A stretch of DNA of 64,000 nt from Zestomonas carbonaria (GCF_904061905.1 NZ_CAJFCI010000064.1:21918-85917); one strand, 5' to 3'. Positions 32,710 to 42,109 are shown, counted from the stretch's first letter. Made by a program: numbers and translations. The notes: generated by a model from the sequence alone, not told the origin.

Positions 32710-34005
32710 TCAGGCAGCCGCCTGCCAACCAACCGGGTGCCGTTGGGCGGCCAGCAGGCTGCGCTCGGTTTCCAGGGCGCGTGCCAGGGCGGTCTCACCG
32801 GCCCGGTGGGCGGCGGCGATCAGCGTCTGGTCGAGCAGGTCGCGCTGCGCGTGGCTGCCGCCGAAGCGATGTGCCTGGCTGCGTACTGTGCGTAGTAGCG
32901 CCACGCAGCGGGCGTACAGCCCGGTGGCGTAGGCAACCACCGCCTGGGTCGCGGCGGCGCCGACTTCGCGGGTGAACAGCGCATTGTCGTCGTTGCGCCG
33001 GGCGGCTTCGGCCTGGGCGTCGAGCAATGCGTCGAGCAGGTCGTGTCGCCCCGCGCAGACGAAGGCCATTGTCGCGTGCAGGTCGTTGAACACGTAGTGA
33101 CCGGCGGTTGCCGACGGCGCCCAGCGTTCGGCCAGGGACTGCCAGCGGCCGCCAACGTCAACGCCGCGCAGTTGCAGGCGCCAGAGCAGGGCGCAGGCGT
33201 CCAGCATCTCCATCTGCAGGTTGCTCCGCTGGCCGTCGATGGGGCCGTCGAACAGGTCCAGCACGCTGGCGTGGTCGCCCAGTTCCAGGTGATGGAGTGC
33301 CAGGTGCCACCAGTTGTGCACGGCGAGGAAACTGTCCCGTTGCCAGCCGGGATTGCCGCGCATCCAGCGGATGCCTTCCTCGCGACGGCCCTGCATTTCC
33401 AGGACGTGGGCCACGGCGTGCTGGGCCCAGGCGTCGCGGGGTTCGAGTTCCACCGCCTGACGGCCCAGGCGCTCGGCGAGAGAATAATCGCCGCATTCCT
33501 CCAGGCCGAAGGCGTACATGCCGAGTACCGCGTGATAGCCGGGAACGGCGCGCGACCAGTGGGGCATCGCGCGGGCGATGCGGTCGCGCAGCATGCGTGA
33601 GTCGCCGGTGAAGAAGTCGATCTGCTGGCCGGCCTGCAGGGCCAGGCTGTCGTGGGGATAGGCGATGCCCAGGTCTTCCAGGGTGCGCCCGGCGGCATAC
33701 CACTGGCCGGTGCACAATTGCCCGATGGCGCGCAGGTGGAGAGCTTCGCGCTCGTTGTGCGGCAGGGCTCTGGCGCTAGCCAGGGCTTCGCGTGCCACCT
33801 CGACGGCGGGAGCTTCGGTGCTCAGCAGGTGCAGCCAGGCGCGCAATACGTGGCCCATGACCAGTTCGGGGGCGGCGGCCAGTGCGGCATCGGCGCTGGC
33901 CAGCGGATCGTTGGCGAAGCAGCGGAATTGATGCAGGGCGAGTTCGAGCAGGTCGAGGGCCTGGGCGTTGCAGCCGGACAGTTCGTAGCCGTTGGAATCT
34001 TTCAT
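32710..34005 (-). CDS. TTC38-family tetratricopeptide protein
   Basis: A 431-residue protein made of TPR-like helix pairs across most of its length. It shows [22 protein letters not shown] and the family feature [20 protein letters not shown], followed by [15 protein letters not shown], which identify the TTC38 group. No signal peptide. The family function is unknown. It is divergent from a GlxA-type regulator 111 bases away, which could control it. The ATG at 34005 begins the conserved part. Confidence 0.82.
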   Translation of the reverse strand: MKDSNGYELSGCNAQALDLLELALHQFRCFANDPLASADAALAAAPELVMGHVLRAWLHLLSTEAPAVEVAREALASARALPHNEREALHLRAIGQLCTGQWYAAGRTLEDLGIAYPHDSLALQAGQQIDFFTGDSRMLRDRIARAMPHWSRAVPGYHAVLGMYAFGLEECGDYSLAERLGRQAVELEPRDAWAQHAVAHVLEMQGRREEGIRWMRGNPGWQRDSFLAVHNWWHLALHHLELGDHASVLDLFDGPIDGQRSNLQMEMLDACALLWRLQLRGVDVGGRWQSLAERWAPSATAGHYVFNDLHATMAFVCAGRHDLLDALLDAQAEAARRNDDNALFTREVGAAATQAVVAYATGLYARCVALLRTVRSQAHRFGGSHAQRDLLDQTLIAAAHRAGETALARALETERSLLAAQRHPVGWQAAA

Positions 34006-34116
34006 TGTGGGGCTCCGTGAGTCAGGGGGCCGGCTGGTGCCGGCGCGACTCCATAGTGGTGGTACGGGGGGCGGCGTACTAAAGTCATCTCGGCAAGAAT
34101 CCGGACATTTCCGCCA

Positions 34117-35166
34117 ATGCCCAGCTCGTCTGCATCGGCCTCTATCCTGAACGTCGCGCTCCTGGCTTTGCCGGACACCACGGCGTCGACGCTGTTCGGC
34201 CTCTACGACCTGTTGCTCAGCGCACGCCGCGACTGGCAGATCCTCCTGCATCGCAATCCGGTCGAGCCGCCCATCTTGCCGCGCATCGTCAGCCGCGACG
34301 GCCGCCCGCTGCGGGTGGCCAACGACGTGGAGGTCCATCCCCAGGCCAGCCTCGCCGAGGCCGAAGGAGCGGACGTGGTGGTGATCAGCGACCTGATGAT
34401 CCCGCCCTGGCAGCCGCTGGGTGATCGCTATGACCTGGAAGCCGAATGGCTGCGCGCGCAATACGAGGCCGGTGCGACCCTCGCTTCGGCCTGCTCGGGA
34501 GCGGTGCTGCTGGCGCGTACCGGCCTGCTCGCCGGGCAGGAGGGCACGTCGCACTGGGGCTATTGCGAGCAGTTGCAGCGCGACCATCCCGATACCCGCT
34601 GGCACCCGGACAAGGCGTTGGTGACCGCAGGTGTCGGCCAGCGCCTGGTGATGGCCGGCAGCGGTACGAGCTGGCATGCCCTGGCGCTGTTCCTGATCGC
34701 CCGTTATGTCGGCGCCGAGGAGGCGATGCAGGTCGCCCGCCTCAATCTGCTGAGCTGGGATTCTTCCAGCCAACTGGCCTATGCCGCGATGGCGCGTACC
34801 AGCCAGGTGGCCGACGCGCTGGTCGCCCGTTGCCAGGAATGGGCGGCGCAGCACTACGACAGCGAGGCGCCGGTGGCCGCCATGGTGCAGATGAGCGGGC
34901 TGGCCGAGCGCACCTTCCAGCGCCGTTTCGTGCAGGCTACCGGACAGACGCCGCTGGACTACGTGCATACCCTGCGCCTGGAGGAAGCCAAGCAGATGCT
35001 GGAAAGCGGCGACCTGCCCATCGAGCAGGTCGCTCTCGAAGTCGGTTATCAGGACGCGAGCTTCTTCGGCCGTCTGTTCCGCCGCAGGGTGGGCCTGACT
35101 CCGGCACAGTACCGGCGCCGCTTCGGCGGCCTGGCGCGGCGCCTGGCCGGTGTCGCGAAGGAGTAG
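34117..35166 (+). CDS. GlxA-family AraC-type transcriptional regulator
   Basis: A 349-residue regulator. The N-terminal DJ-1/PfpI domain (about 10-200) contains the nucleophile-elbow Cys126 in SACSGAVLLA and GTSHWGY. The C-terminal AraC domain (about 245-340) has two helix-turn-helix motifs, MVQMSGLAERTFQRRFVQAT and IEQVALEVGYQDASFFGRLF. Such regulators often control catabolism of amines or amino-acid derivatives. The likely target is the divergent TTC38 gene or itself, by position only. Confidence 0.92.
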   Translation: MPSSSASASILNVALLALPDTTASTLFGLYDLLLSARRDWQILLHRNPVEPPILPRIVSRDGRPLRVANDVEVHPQASLAEAEGADVVVISDLMIPPWQPLGDRYDLEAEWLRAQYEAGATLASACSGAVLLARTGLLAGQEGTSHWGYCEQLQRDHPDTRWHPDKALVTAGVGQRLVMAGSGTSWHALALFLIARYVGAEEAMQVARLNLLSWDSSSQLAYAAMARTSQVADALVARCQEWAAQHYDSEAPVAAMVQMSGLAERTFQRRFVQATGQTPLDYVHTLRLEEAKQMLESGDLPIEQVALEVGYQDASFFGRLFRRRVGLTPAQYRRRFGGLARRLAGVAKE

Positions 35167-35167
35167 G

Positions 35168-35241
35168 GGCGGGCGGCGTTCCGTTTCGGCCCGCCGGGTC
35201 GAGCTTGGCTCGGTGGGCTGAAGCGGAACGCCGCCCGGCCC
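35168..35241. repeat. Long imperfect palindrome between convergent genes
   Basis: GGGCGGCGTTCCG near 35170 is complementary to CGGAACGCCGCCC near 35225-35237, with pairing that continues inward through GGCCCGCC/GGTGGGCT-type bases. It lies between the GlxA-type gene and the LEA14-like gene and likely acts as a bidirectional terminator. Confidence 0.7.
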
Positions 35242-35244
35242 ACC

Positions 35245-35721
35245 CTACGGTCTGGTCAGCGGGGCTCCGCCTGCGGGGGGGAGGGTCAGTTTGCCCGTGT
35301 CGCTGAAGCGCACGGTGCCGAACAGCCCGCCGCCGAGCTTGCCGCTCAGTTCGTAGGGCAGGCTCTGGCGCGGCGTGTTGCTGGTCATGCCCCAGGCCTG
35401 GCGGAACATGGAGAAGGCCGAGATGGTCACCGGCACGCTGATCACGGTTTCGCCGTAGCGCGGCACCTCGCCGCTGACGTCGCTGACACCGCTGGCCAGT
35501 GGTTGGCCGTTCACTTCCAGATCCAGCGCCACGCCGTTGTAGCTGATGGCCTGGTCGTTGGGGTTCTGCACCCGGAGTTTCACCGCGAAGCGCATTTCCA
35601 TGCCCTGGCCCGGCAGTGGTTCGAGGCCGGCCAGGTCGATGCGCAACGGATCGCGCGGGCCCAGGCTGGCGCAGGCGCTGAGGCCGAGGATGAGCAGGAC
35701 GGTGGCGAGAAGGCGGGGCAT
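35245..35721 (-). CDS. LEA14-like (WHy domain) lipoprotein
   Basis: A 158-residue lipoprotein. The lipobox is LSAC with Cys17. The mature part is a WHy/LEA type 2 domain (MRFAVKLRVQNPNDQAISYNGVALDLEVNG), a fold found in desiccation-related plant proteins and bacterial lipoproteins. No Asp at +2, so outer-membrane localisation is expected. The ATG at 35721 starts the signal peptide. Function unknown; probably a single-gene unit. Confidence 0.85.
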   Translation of the reverse strand: MPRLLATVLLILGLSACASLGPRDPLRIDLAGLEPLPGQGMEMRFAVKLRVQNPNDQAISYNGVALDLEVNGQPLASGVSDVSGEVPRYGETVISVPVTISAFSMFRQAWGMTSNTPRQSLPYELSGKLGGGLFGTVRFSDTGKLTLPPAGGAPLTRP

Positions 35722-35759
35722 ATGATCGGCTCCGGTGGCGTGATGGGTTATTAGACCCC

Positions 35760-35785
35760 GTGGGGTGGGCTTCAGCCCACCAGAT
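35760..35785. repeat. REP-type palindrome GGTGGGCTTCAGCCCACC
   Basis: A single palindrome in the gap between the LEA14-like gene and the PhyH gene, the same family as the pair at 30005-30068. It may terminate the PhyH transcript. Confidence 0.75.
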
Positions 35786-35794
35786 AATGCCGAG

Positions 35795-36547
35795 CTAGTC
35801 GTACTCGGCCTCTTCATGATCCCCCAGCAGGCGCCGCTGGCGCGGGGTACAGGCGGCCAGTACGTCGGGGGCGAGGCGGAATTCCAGGTAGGGCGAGAAC
35901 TTCTGCGCGACCATGCGTCGCCCGTAGTGCACTTGCAGCAGGTAACGGGTGCGGTCGGTCGTGCGGTTGCGACTGCCAGCGTGCCACAGCTCGCTGCGGA
36001 ACATCAGCACGTCGCCGGCCCGGCACAGTACCGGCTCGGGCTCGTGGCCGCGCCAGTGGGTCTCGCCAGGGCGCGGCGGGCGGCCGGCGCGGTGGCTGCC
36101 GGGGATCGCCAGGGTCGGGCAGAGGTCTTCGTCGATATCGTCGAGGTACAGGTGCGCGGTGCAGATCTGCATCGGCAGCTCGAAGGTCGGGTCGTCCAGC
36201 AGTGTCTCGGGCAGGGCCATCACCTGGTAGTCCTGGTGCAGGTCGGCACCGATGAAGCCGGGATGGCAGCGCCAGGCGGTCTGGCCGATCACATGGCAGT
36301 CGTTGCCCAGGGCCGCTTCGGCCAGCTCGATCACGCCCGGCAGGTCGAGGTAGGGCAGCCACAGCGGGTCGCGGTTGAACACACACTTGTAGTGGTCGAC
36401 CAGCCCCTGATAGTCCCAGTGGACGGGCCGCAGCTCATCGATAGCCCGGTGCAGCTCGGCGATCCGGCCGGCGTCGAGCACGCCCGGGATGAGCACGAAG
36501 CCTTGTTCGTGCAGGGCCTGCAGGCGGGCGGCGGTGGGGTTGTTCAT
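35795..36547 (-). CDS. Phytanoyl-CoA dioxygenase family protein
   Basis: A 250-residue Fe(II)/2-oxoglutarate oxygenase. The iron triad is H104-x-D106 in GADLHQDYQ and H189 in ELWHAGSRNRT, with an Arg shortly after for 2-oxoglutarate. AIPGSHRAG is typical of the PhyH family. Substrates of bacterial members vary (alkyl chains, phosphonates, secondary metabolites), and nothing in the neighbourhood shows which applies. It starts at an ATG 1 kb upstream of the Tsx-like gene's end, transcribed alone. Confidence 0.9.
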   Translation of the reverse strand: MNNPTAARLQALHEQGFVLIPGVLDAGRIAELHRAIDELRPVHWDYQGLVDHYKCVFNRDPLWLPYLDLPGVIELAEAALGNDCHVIGQTAWRCHPGFIGADLHQDYQVMALPETLLDDPTFELPMQICTAHLYLDDIDEDLCPTLAIPGSHRAGRPPRPGETHWRGHEPEPVLCRAGDVLMFRSELWHAGSRNRTTDRTRYLLQVHYGRRMVAQKFSPYLEFRLAPDVLAACTPRQRRLLGDHEEAEYD

Positions 36548-36654
36548 GGCGGTGCGATTCCGGTGGATATTCGCAGATTGGCACCGGATGGGGGGATTGG
36601 CGAGTTTGTTCGTGGGGGGATGGATGGGCTGAGGGATTTGGAGGGGCCTGATAC

Positions 36655-36781
36655 TCCGGCCCTCACCCTAACCCTGGCTGCGCGCCCCGCTCCTGAGGGA
36701 GAGGGAGGAGTCCGTGCACGAGTTATGGCGGTTGCGCCGAACAGTCCCCTCTCCCTCCGGGAGAGGGTTAGGGTGAGGGGC
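36655..36781. repeat. CCCTCACCCTAACCC / GGGTTAGGGTGAGGG repeat pair
   Basis: CCCTCACCCTAACCC at 36660-36674 and its complement at 36765-36779 bracket about 90 bases that also contain CCCTCTCCCTCCGGGAGAGG. This interspersed repeat recurs at 44880-44998 and in part at 55165-55197. It separates the PhyH gene from the Tsx-like gene. Confidence 0.85.
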
Positions 36782-36810
36782 TGCGGTTCAGGAGAAATAC
36801 CGATGCGAGA

Positions 36811-37611
36811 TCAGAAATGCGCCTTGGCCAGGAAGCTCAGCGCGCTCTGGTCGGTGCGGAAAGCCTGGCTGTCCTCGATGGCGTATTTGTCCGACCAGTA
36901 GTCGTATTCCACGCCGACGTAGAACTTCTTCACCGCGCTCCAGCCCATGGCCTTGCCGAGGTCGTACTTGATCTGCGGGTTGATGTGCAGGTTGGCGTGC
37001 ATGTCGGTCGGGCGGCTGCTGGTGCCGTCCTTGTTGTTCCACACGTAGTCGATGAAGCCGTCGATCACCAGGTCGGAGTTGCCGACCGGAATGGTGTAGG
37101 ACCATACCGGGGTGACCTGCCACTGGCCCTTGGGCTGGCCGCTGATGCCGTCCGGCTTGCGGTAGTAGAAGTTCAACTGGAAGTAGTCGAAGCCGGGGAT
37201 GTCCAGGTCGAAGCCCGGGCCGAGCAGGTAGTTCTGCACGCTGTTCTCGCCGCGCTCGTAGGTGCCGGCGAGCAGCACGTCCTTGATCGGGCCGAAGGAC
37301 AGGTCGGCGCCGCTGATCTTGCCGAACGACAGGCGCGGGGAAATCTCGCCGTAGTAGGTGTCCTTGCCGGCCAGGAAGTCCGATTCGCCCTGGTAGTTGA
37401 TCTGGTCGACGAAGATGAACAGGTCGCCCCAGCTCCAGCCGCTGGCGTGCTCGAAGGTCCAGGTCTGCTGGACCGGCGGGTTGACCTGGAAGTCCTTGCC
37501 CCAAAGGAAGGTCAGGCTGTTGTCCTGCCAGTGCAGCAGGTCGCCGGCCGAGGCCTGGCCGCCGACAAGCAGGCTGCCGGCGAGCGCGAGCGAGGAGAGT
37601 GCGCGGTTCAT
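36811..37611 (-). CDS. Tsx-like outer-membrane channel protein
   Basis: A 266-residue barrel protein with a signal peptide (MNRALSSLALAGSLLVGGQASA) and terminal Phe. LLHWQDNSLTFLWGKDFQVNPP, FEHASGWSWGDLFIFVD and GPGFDLDIPGFDYFQLNFYYR match the nucleoside-specific channel (Tsx) family. The pseudomonad members are usually annotated as nucleoside-binding outer-membrane proteins; the real solute is not established here. It is transcribed alone, with a GGAG-type site ahead of the ATG. Confidence 0.9.
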   Translation of the reverse strand: MNRALSSLALAGSLLVGGQASAGDLLHWQDNSLTFLWGKDFQVNPPVQQTWTFEHASGWSWGDLFIFVDQINYQGESDFLAGKDTYYGEISPRLSFGKISGADLSFGPIKDVLLAGTYERGENSVQNYLLGPGFDLDIPGFDYFQLNFYYRKPDGISGQPKGQWQVTPVWSYTIPVGNSDLVIDGFIDYVWNNKDGTSSRPTDMHANLHINPQIKYDLGKAMGWSAVKKFYVGVEYDYWSDKYAIEDSQAFRTDQSALSFLAKAHF

Positions 37612-37953
37612 CGTGGTTGGCTCCTAATGGATATCGTTCTTCTGGATTCAAACCTGTCTGGTCGGTCAGGCTTTTCCCTGGTTAGCAAGAACGAAGCCAA
37701 GAGCATGTCGAATCGCTGCGGATTCTAGCCGAAGCACCCGATCCGGTGGATTCCCATGGGCTTTTTCCGGGGGCGGATCGCCTCGCCGGGGAGGGGCGTG
37801 TCCAAACAGGTGCCGATTTCTGAGCAGGCGGACAACTTCGCTTCAACTTGGGGCAGGAACGGTTACCTGTTGAAACGGTGAAAATCGGGCTGTAATAGGC
37901 GCCCTGCATTAAACTTCGCCGCCTGATTGGAGAAGTTGTTCAACGGAGCCGAT
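37612..37953. other. Divergent intergenic region
   Basis: About 340 bases between the Tsx-like gene (-) and the antiporter gene (+). It must contain promoters for both. Some short T- or A-runs are seen (GGGCTTTTTCCGGGGG near 37760), and AACGGAG at 37942-37948 is the antiporter ribosome site. I recognise no operator. Confidence 0.5.
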
Positions 37954-39360
37954 ATGAAATTCCTGTTCAAGGCCTGCCTGCCCCTGCTGCTGTTGCTGCC
38001 GACCCTGGCCCAGGCGGCCGATCTGGATGGCGCCAGCCTGAGCCTGACCTGGGCCATCCCCTTCGTCGGCATCCTGCTGTCGATCGCCCTGTTCCCGATC
38101 TTCGCCCCGGGCTTCTGGCATCACCATTTCGGCAAGATCGTCGCGGTCTGGACCCTGGCCTTCCTGATTCCCTTCGCGGTCAGCTTCGGTCTGCACGACA
38201 GCGCCGCCCTGGTGGTGCATGCGCTGCTTGCCGAATACATCCCTTTCATCATCCTGCTGTTCGCGCTGTACACCATTTCCGGCGGCATCCTGGTATGGGG
38301 CAACCTGCACGGCTCGCCGGCGCTGAACACCGGCCTGCTGGCGCTCGGCACGCTGCTCGCCTCGCTGATGGGCACCACCGGCGCGGCCATGCTGCTGATC
38401 CGCCCGCTACTGCGCGCCAACGACAACCGCAAGCACCGCGTGCACGTGGTGGTGTTCTTCATCTTCCTGGTCGCCAACATCGGCGGCGGCCTGACCCCGC
38501 TGGGCGATCCGCCGCTGTTCCTCGGCTTCCTGAAGGGCGTCGACTTCCTGTGGACCGTCGAGCACATGGCCGCGCCGGTGGCGCTGCTGTCGGCGGCGCT
38601 GCTGGCGATCTTCTACCTGGTCGACCGCTACTTCTACGCCAAGGAGGACGAGGTTCTGACTCGCGATCCGTCGCCGGACTCGCCGCTCAAGCTGTTCGGC
38701 AAATGGAACCTGCTGCTGGTCGTCGGCGTGGTCGGCGCGGTGCTGATGTCCGGGGTGTGGAGGCCGGGCATCCGCTTCGACGTCATGGGGACGCCGGTGG
38801 AGTTGCAGAACCTGGTTCGCGATGCGCTGCTGGTCGGCCTGGCGCTGGTCTCCCTGGCGATCACCCCGAAGCAGGTGCGCGCCGGCAACGAGTTCGACTG
38901 GTTCCCGATCCTCGAGGTGGGCAAGCTGTTCGCCGGCATCTTCGTCACCATCGCCCCGGCCATCGCCATCCTGCGCGCCGGCAGCGAGGGACAACTGGCT
39001 GGACTGGTGGCCATGGTTTCCGGGGCCGATGGCCAGCCGATCGATGCCTGGTACTTCTGGCTGACCGGCCTGCTGTCCGGCTTCCTCGACAATGCGCCGA
39101 CCTACCTGGTGTTCTTCAACCTGGCCGCTGGTGATGCGCAGGTACTGATGCAGCAGTTGCCCGGCACCTTGCTGGCGATCTCCATGGGCTCGGTGTTCAT
39201 GGGCGCGCTGACCTACATCGGCAATGCGCCGAACTTCATGGTCAAGGCCATCGCCGAGCAGCGCGGCGTGGCCATGCCGAGCTTCTTCGGCTACCTGGCC
39301 TGGTCGTGCGTGATCCTGTTGCCGTTGTTCGTGCTGTTGAGCCTGGCGTTCTTCCTGTAG
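37954..39360 (+). CDS. Sodium:proton antiporter / CitMHS-type transporter
   Basis: A 468-residue inner-membrane protein with 11-12 hydrophobic segments. MGTTGAAMLLIRPLLRAN and GGGLTPLGDPPLFLGFLKG in the first half, and SGFLDNAPTYLVFFNL and YIGNAPNFMVKAIAEQRG in the second, are repeat motifs of the ion transporter (ArsB/NhaD/CitM) superfamily, with Asp and Asn residues placed as in NhaD. It is probably a Na+/H+ antiporter, although an organic-acid substrate cannot be excluded. The ATG at 37954 follows ACGGAG. Confidence 0.85.
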   Translation: MKFLFKACLPLLLLLPTLAQAADLDGASLSLTWAIPFVGILLSIALFPIFAPGFWHHHFGKIVAVWTLAFLIPFAVSFGLHDSAALVVHALLAEYIPFIILLFALYTISGGILVWGNLHGSPALNTGLLALGTLLASLMGTTGAAMLLIRPLLRANDNRKHRVHVVVFFIFLVANIGGGLTPLGDPPLFLGFLKGVDFLWTVEHMAAPVALLSAALLAIFYLVDRYFYAKEDEVLTRDPSPDSPLKLFGKWNLLLVVGVVGAVLMSGVWRPGIRFDVMGTPVELQNLVRDALLVGLALVSLAITPKQVRAGNEFDWFPILEVGKLFAGIFVTIAPAIAILRAGSEGQLAGLVAMVSGADGQPIDAWYFWLTGLLSGFLDNAPTYLVFFNLAAGDAQVLMQQLPGTLLAISMGSVFMGALTYIGNAPNFMVKAIAEQRGVAMPSFFGYLAWSCVILLPLFVLLSLAFFL

Positions 39361-39372
39361 GTGTTTGCTGGT

Positions 39373-39778
39373 TCCCCGCGAACGCGGGGAACCATTACAT
39401 AACGTAGGAGCGGCCCATGGCCGCGATCGCGCGCATGGCGCGCTCCTACAGGTTTCTGCCTGTCGTTGTCGATGGGTATCGCTTCGCTGGGGCGTCGTCC
39501 CCGCGAACGCGGGGATCCACTGGGTAATGAACGTAGGAGCGGCCCATGGCCGCGATCGCGCGCATGGCGCGCTCCTACAGGTTTCTGCCTGTCGCTGTTA
39601 TGGGTATCGCTTCGCTGGGGCGTCGTCCCCGCGAACGCGGGGGGGCACTGGGTAATGAACGTAGGAGCGGCCCATGACCGCGATCGCGCGCATGGCGCGC
39701 TCCTACAGGTTCCTGCCTGTCGCTGTCGATGGGTATCGCTTCGCTGGGGCGTCGTCCCCGCGAACGCGGGGACCCAGT
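39373..39778 (+). repeat. Three tandem ~128-bp REP-type units
   Basis: Units start at 39404, 39533 and 39661 (periods 129 and 128). Each has a long palindrome GTAGGAGCGGCCCATG...GCGCGCTCCTAC with CGCGATCGCGCGC in its centre, then a spacer, then CCCCGCGAACGCGGGG. A partial lead-in palindrome is at 39373-39390. Units differ at a few bases only. A fourth unit is at 40955-41036 on the far side of the next gene. Open frames through the array are artefacts of the repeat. Confidence 0.92.
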
Positions 39779-39846
39779 GAGAGCAGGTGGCCCCGGGATA
39801 GACACATCTGCGATAGTGCCGGCTCCGTCACGGCGAGGAGTCTGCA

Positions 39847-40899
39847 ATGAGTCACCAGGTCTGTCGTTTGCTCGGTATCCAGCACCCCATCATCCAGGCG
39901 CCGATGGCTGGCGTCTCCACTCCGCAACTGGCGGCGGCGGTATCGAATGCCGGCGGCCTGGGTTCGCTGGGAATCGGCGCCAGTTCGGTGGAGCAGGTGC
40001 GCGGGCTGATCGCCGAGACCCGCTCGCTGACGTCCCGCCCTTTCAACCTCAACCTGTTCTGCCATCGCCCGGCGCAGTCCGACGCGGTGCGCGAGGCGGC
40101 CTGGCTGGAGCATCTGCGGCCGTTCTTCGCCGAGTTCGGCGCCAACCCGCCAGCGGCTTTGCGCGAGCCCTACCCGAGTTTCGTCGCCGACCCGGCGATG
40201 CTCGAGTTGCTGCTGGCCGAGCGGCCGGCGGTGGTGAGCTTCCACTTCGGCCTGCCGGACGCGGAAACCCTCCGTGCGCTCAAGGCGGCCGGCATCGTCC
40301 TGCTGGCCAGCGCCACCAACCTGGACGAAGCACGCCAGGTGGAGGAGGCCGGCATCGACGGGCTGATCGCCCAGGGCGTCGAGGCGGGTGGGCATCGCGG
40401 GTTGTTCGATCCGGCCCAGGGCGATGCCGGGATCGGCACCCTGGCGCTGGTGCGTCTGTTCGTCCGCCATACGCGGCTGCCGGTGATCGCCGCCGGCGGG
40501 ATCATGGACGGGGCCGGGATCGCTGCCGCCCTGGTCCTGGGGGCAGGCGCGGCGCAGCTCGGCACCGCCTTCATCCTCTGTCCGGAGTCCTCGGCCAACG
40601 CCGCCTACCGCGAAGCCCTGCAAAGCCCGCGAGCGCAGCACACCGGGATCACTGCGGCGATCTCCGGACGTCCGGCGCGTGGGCTGGTCAATCGCATGCA
40701 CCGCGAGGTGGATGTACCCGGCGCGCCGCTGCCCGACTACCCCATCGCCTACGACGCCGGCAAGGCGCTGCACGCCGCCGCCAGCGCGAAGGGCTGCCAC
40801 GACTTCGCCGCCCACTGGGCTGGCCAGGGCGCGTCTCTGGCCCGTGCATTGCCGGCGGCGGAGCTGGTGAAGGTGCTGGTCGAGGAGTGGCAGCAGTAG
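39847..40899 (+). CDS. Nitronate monooxygenase (2-nitropropane dioxygenase family)
   Basis: A 350-residue FMN enzyme with a TIM barrel. Family motifs are [20 protein letters not shown] at the N-terminus, VVSFHFGLP, the FMN-binding [21 protein letters not shown] and AQLGTAF. Class I nitronate monooxygenases oxidise toxic alkyl nitronates such as propionate 3-nitronate to keto acids and nitrite. The gene is flanked on both sides by copies of the same REP-type unit, and no regulator gene is adjacent. Confidence 0.92.
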   Translation: MSHQVCRLLGIQHPIIQAPMAGVSTPQLAAAVSNAGGLGSLGIGASSVEQVRGLIAETRSLTSRPFNLNLFCHRPAQSDAVREAAWLEHLRPFFAEFGANPPAALREPYPSFVADPAMLELLLAERPAVVSFHFGLPDAETLRALKAAGIVLLASATNLDEARQVEEAGIDGLIAQGVEAGGHRGLFDPAQGDAGIGTLALVRLFVRHTRLPVIAAGGIMDGAGIAAALVLGAGAAQLGTAFILCPESSANAAYREALQSPRAQHTGITAAISGRPARGLVNRMHREVDVPGAPLPDYPIAYDAGKALHAAASAKGCHDFAAHWAGQGASLARALPAAELVKVLVEEWQQ

Positions 40900-41036
40900 G
40901 ATGGGTGACAACCCATCGCTTTCGGGTGATGGGTTTCACCCAGCCTACGGAGGTGTCGTCCCCGCGAATGCGGGGACCCACTAAACAACGTAGGAGCGGC
41001 CCATGGCCGCGATCGCGCGCATGGCGCGCTCCTACA
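40896..41036. repeat. Palindrome plus fourth copy of the 128-bp REP-type unit
   Basis: GGATGGGTGACAACCCATCG near 40900 and CGGGTGATGGGTTTCACCCA near 40922 form one inverted pair. CCCCGCGAATGCGGGG (40960-40975) and the GTAGGAGCGGCCCATGG...CGCTCCTAC palindrome (40990-41036) then repeat the unit seen at 39404-39778. Confidence 0.88.
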
Positions 41037-41050
41037 GGTTTCCGCCTACC

Positions 41051-42109
41051 CTACGGGGGCGTCTCGCGCTCCAGCAGCGCCTGCTTGCGGGCCACGCCCC
41101 AGCGGTAGCCGGACAGCGCGCCGTCGCTGCGCACCACCCGGTGGCAGGGGATCGCCACCGCGATGTGGTTGGTGGCGCAGGCGCGGGCGACTGCGCGTAC
41201 CGCCTTGGGTGAGCCGATGCGTTCGGCGATCTCGGCATAGCTGGCGGTGCTGCCCGGCGGGATTTCGCGCAGCGCCTGCCAGACCCGTTGCTGGAAGGCG
41301 GTGCCGCGCACGTCCAGCGGCAGGTCGAGGCCGAGTGCCGGCGCCTCGATGAAGCCGACCACCTGGGCGACCAGTTGCTCGAAGTCACGGTCGCCGCCGA
41401 TCAGCTCGGCGCGCGGGAACTGGTCCTGCAGGTCGCGCAGCAACGCTTCCGGATCGTCGCCGAGCAGGATGGCGCATACTCCGCGCCCGCTCTGCGCCAC
41501 CAGGATCGCGCCCAGCGAGCACTGGCCGATGGCGAAGCGGATCTCGGTGTCGGCGCCGCCGGCGCGGTAGGCGCTGGGTTTCATTCCCAGCAGGCGATCG
41601 GCGTGTTCGTAGAAGCGGCTGTTGGAGTTGAAGCCGGCGTCATACAGCGCTTCGGTGATGCTCTCGGCATGGGGGAGGCGGTCGCGCACCTGGCGACCGC
41701 GATGGGCCAGGGCGTATTCCTTGGGAGTCAGGCCGGTGACGGCCTTGAACACGCGATGGAAGTGGTGCGGGCTGAGCCCGGCTTCGTCGGCCAGTCGTTG
41801 CAGGCTGGGCGGCTGCTCGGCGCTTTCGATGTGGCGGCAGGCGGTGGCGACCAGTTCTGCATGGCGCGCCACTTCGCTGGAGCGGCGGCTCGGTCGATAG
41901 CCGGCGGCCTCGGCCTCGGCGGGACTGGCGAAGAATTCGACGTTCTCCGGGCGCGGCCGGCGTGCCGGGCTGCTCGGCGGGCAATACACCCCGGTGGTCT
42001 TCACCGCATAGACGAACTGCCCGTCGGCCGCCGGGTCGCGCGCCAGTACCGCGGCCCAGCGTGGGTCACGTTCGATGGCTTGGCGTCTGTTCGCGCTCAT
42101 GGCGTCCAC
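41051..42109 (-). CDS. ada: Ada-type methylated-DNA repair protein / regulator with altered zinc site
   Basis: A 352-residue three-part protein: N-terminal Ada domain (about 15-80), AraC-type DNA-binding region (about 90-185) and C-terminal O6-alkylguanine transferase (about 190-350) with the active-site IPCHRV. In E. coli Ada four cysteines (38, 42, 69, 72) bind zinc and Cys38 accepts methyl groups from phosphotriesters. Here Cys43 matches the acceptor, but the other three positions are Ser47, Ser74 and Ser77; I checked these codons. The transferase should be active; the N-terminal switch probably is not zinc-dependent as in E. coli. Confidence 0.9.
   Translation of the reverse strand: MDAMSANRRQAIERDPRWAAVLARDPAADGQFVYAVKTTGVYCPPSSPARRPRPENVEFFASPAEAEAAGYRPSRRSSEVARHAELVATACRHIESAEQPPSLQRLADEAGLSPHHFHRVFKAVTGLTPKEYALAHRGRQVRDRLPHAESITEALYDAGFNSNSRFYEHADRLLGMKPSAYRAGGADTEIRFAIGQCSLGAILVAQSGRGVCAILLGDDPEALLRDLQDQFPRAELIGGDRDFEQLVAQVVGFIEAPALGLDLPLDVRGTAFQQRVWQALREIPPGSTASYAEIAERIGSPKAVRAVARACATNHIAVAIPCHRVVRSDGALSGYRWGVARKQALLERETPP

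Noticed and set aside
39420..39440. GCGATCGC as a HIP1-like element
   Set aside because: It is the centre of the REP-type palindrome and not spread at random as HIP1 is in cyanobacteria.
39373..39778. CRISPR-like array
   Set aside because: The repeat units are 128 bases and nearly identical throughout, with no variable spacers and no cas genes nearby.
39365..39847. Open frames of 90-104 codons in the REP-type array
   Set aside because: They only read through the 128-bp units, giving repeated peptides such as GAAHGRDRAHGALLQ, with no ribosome sites.
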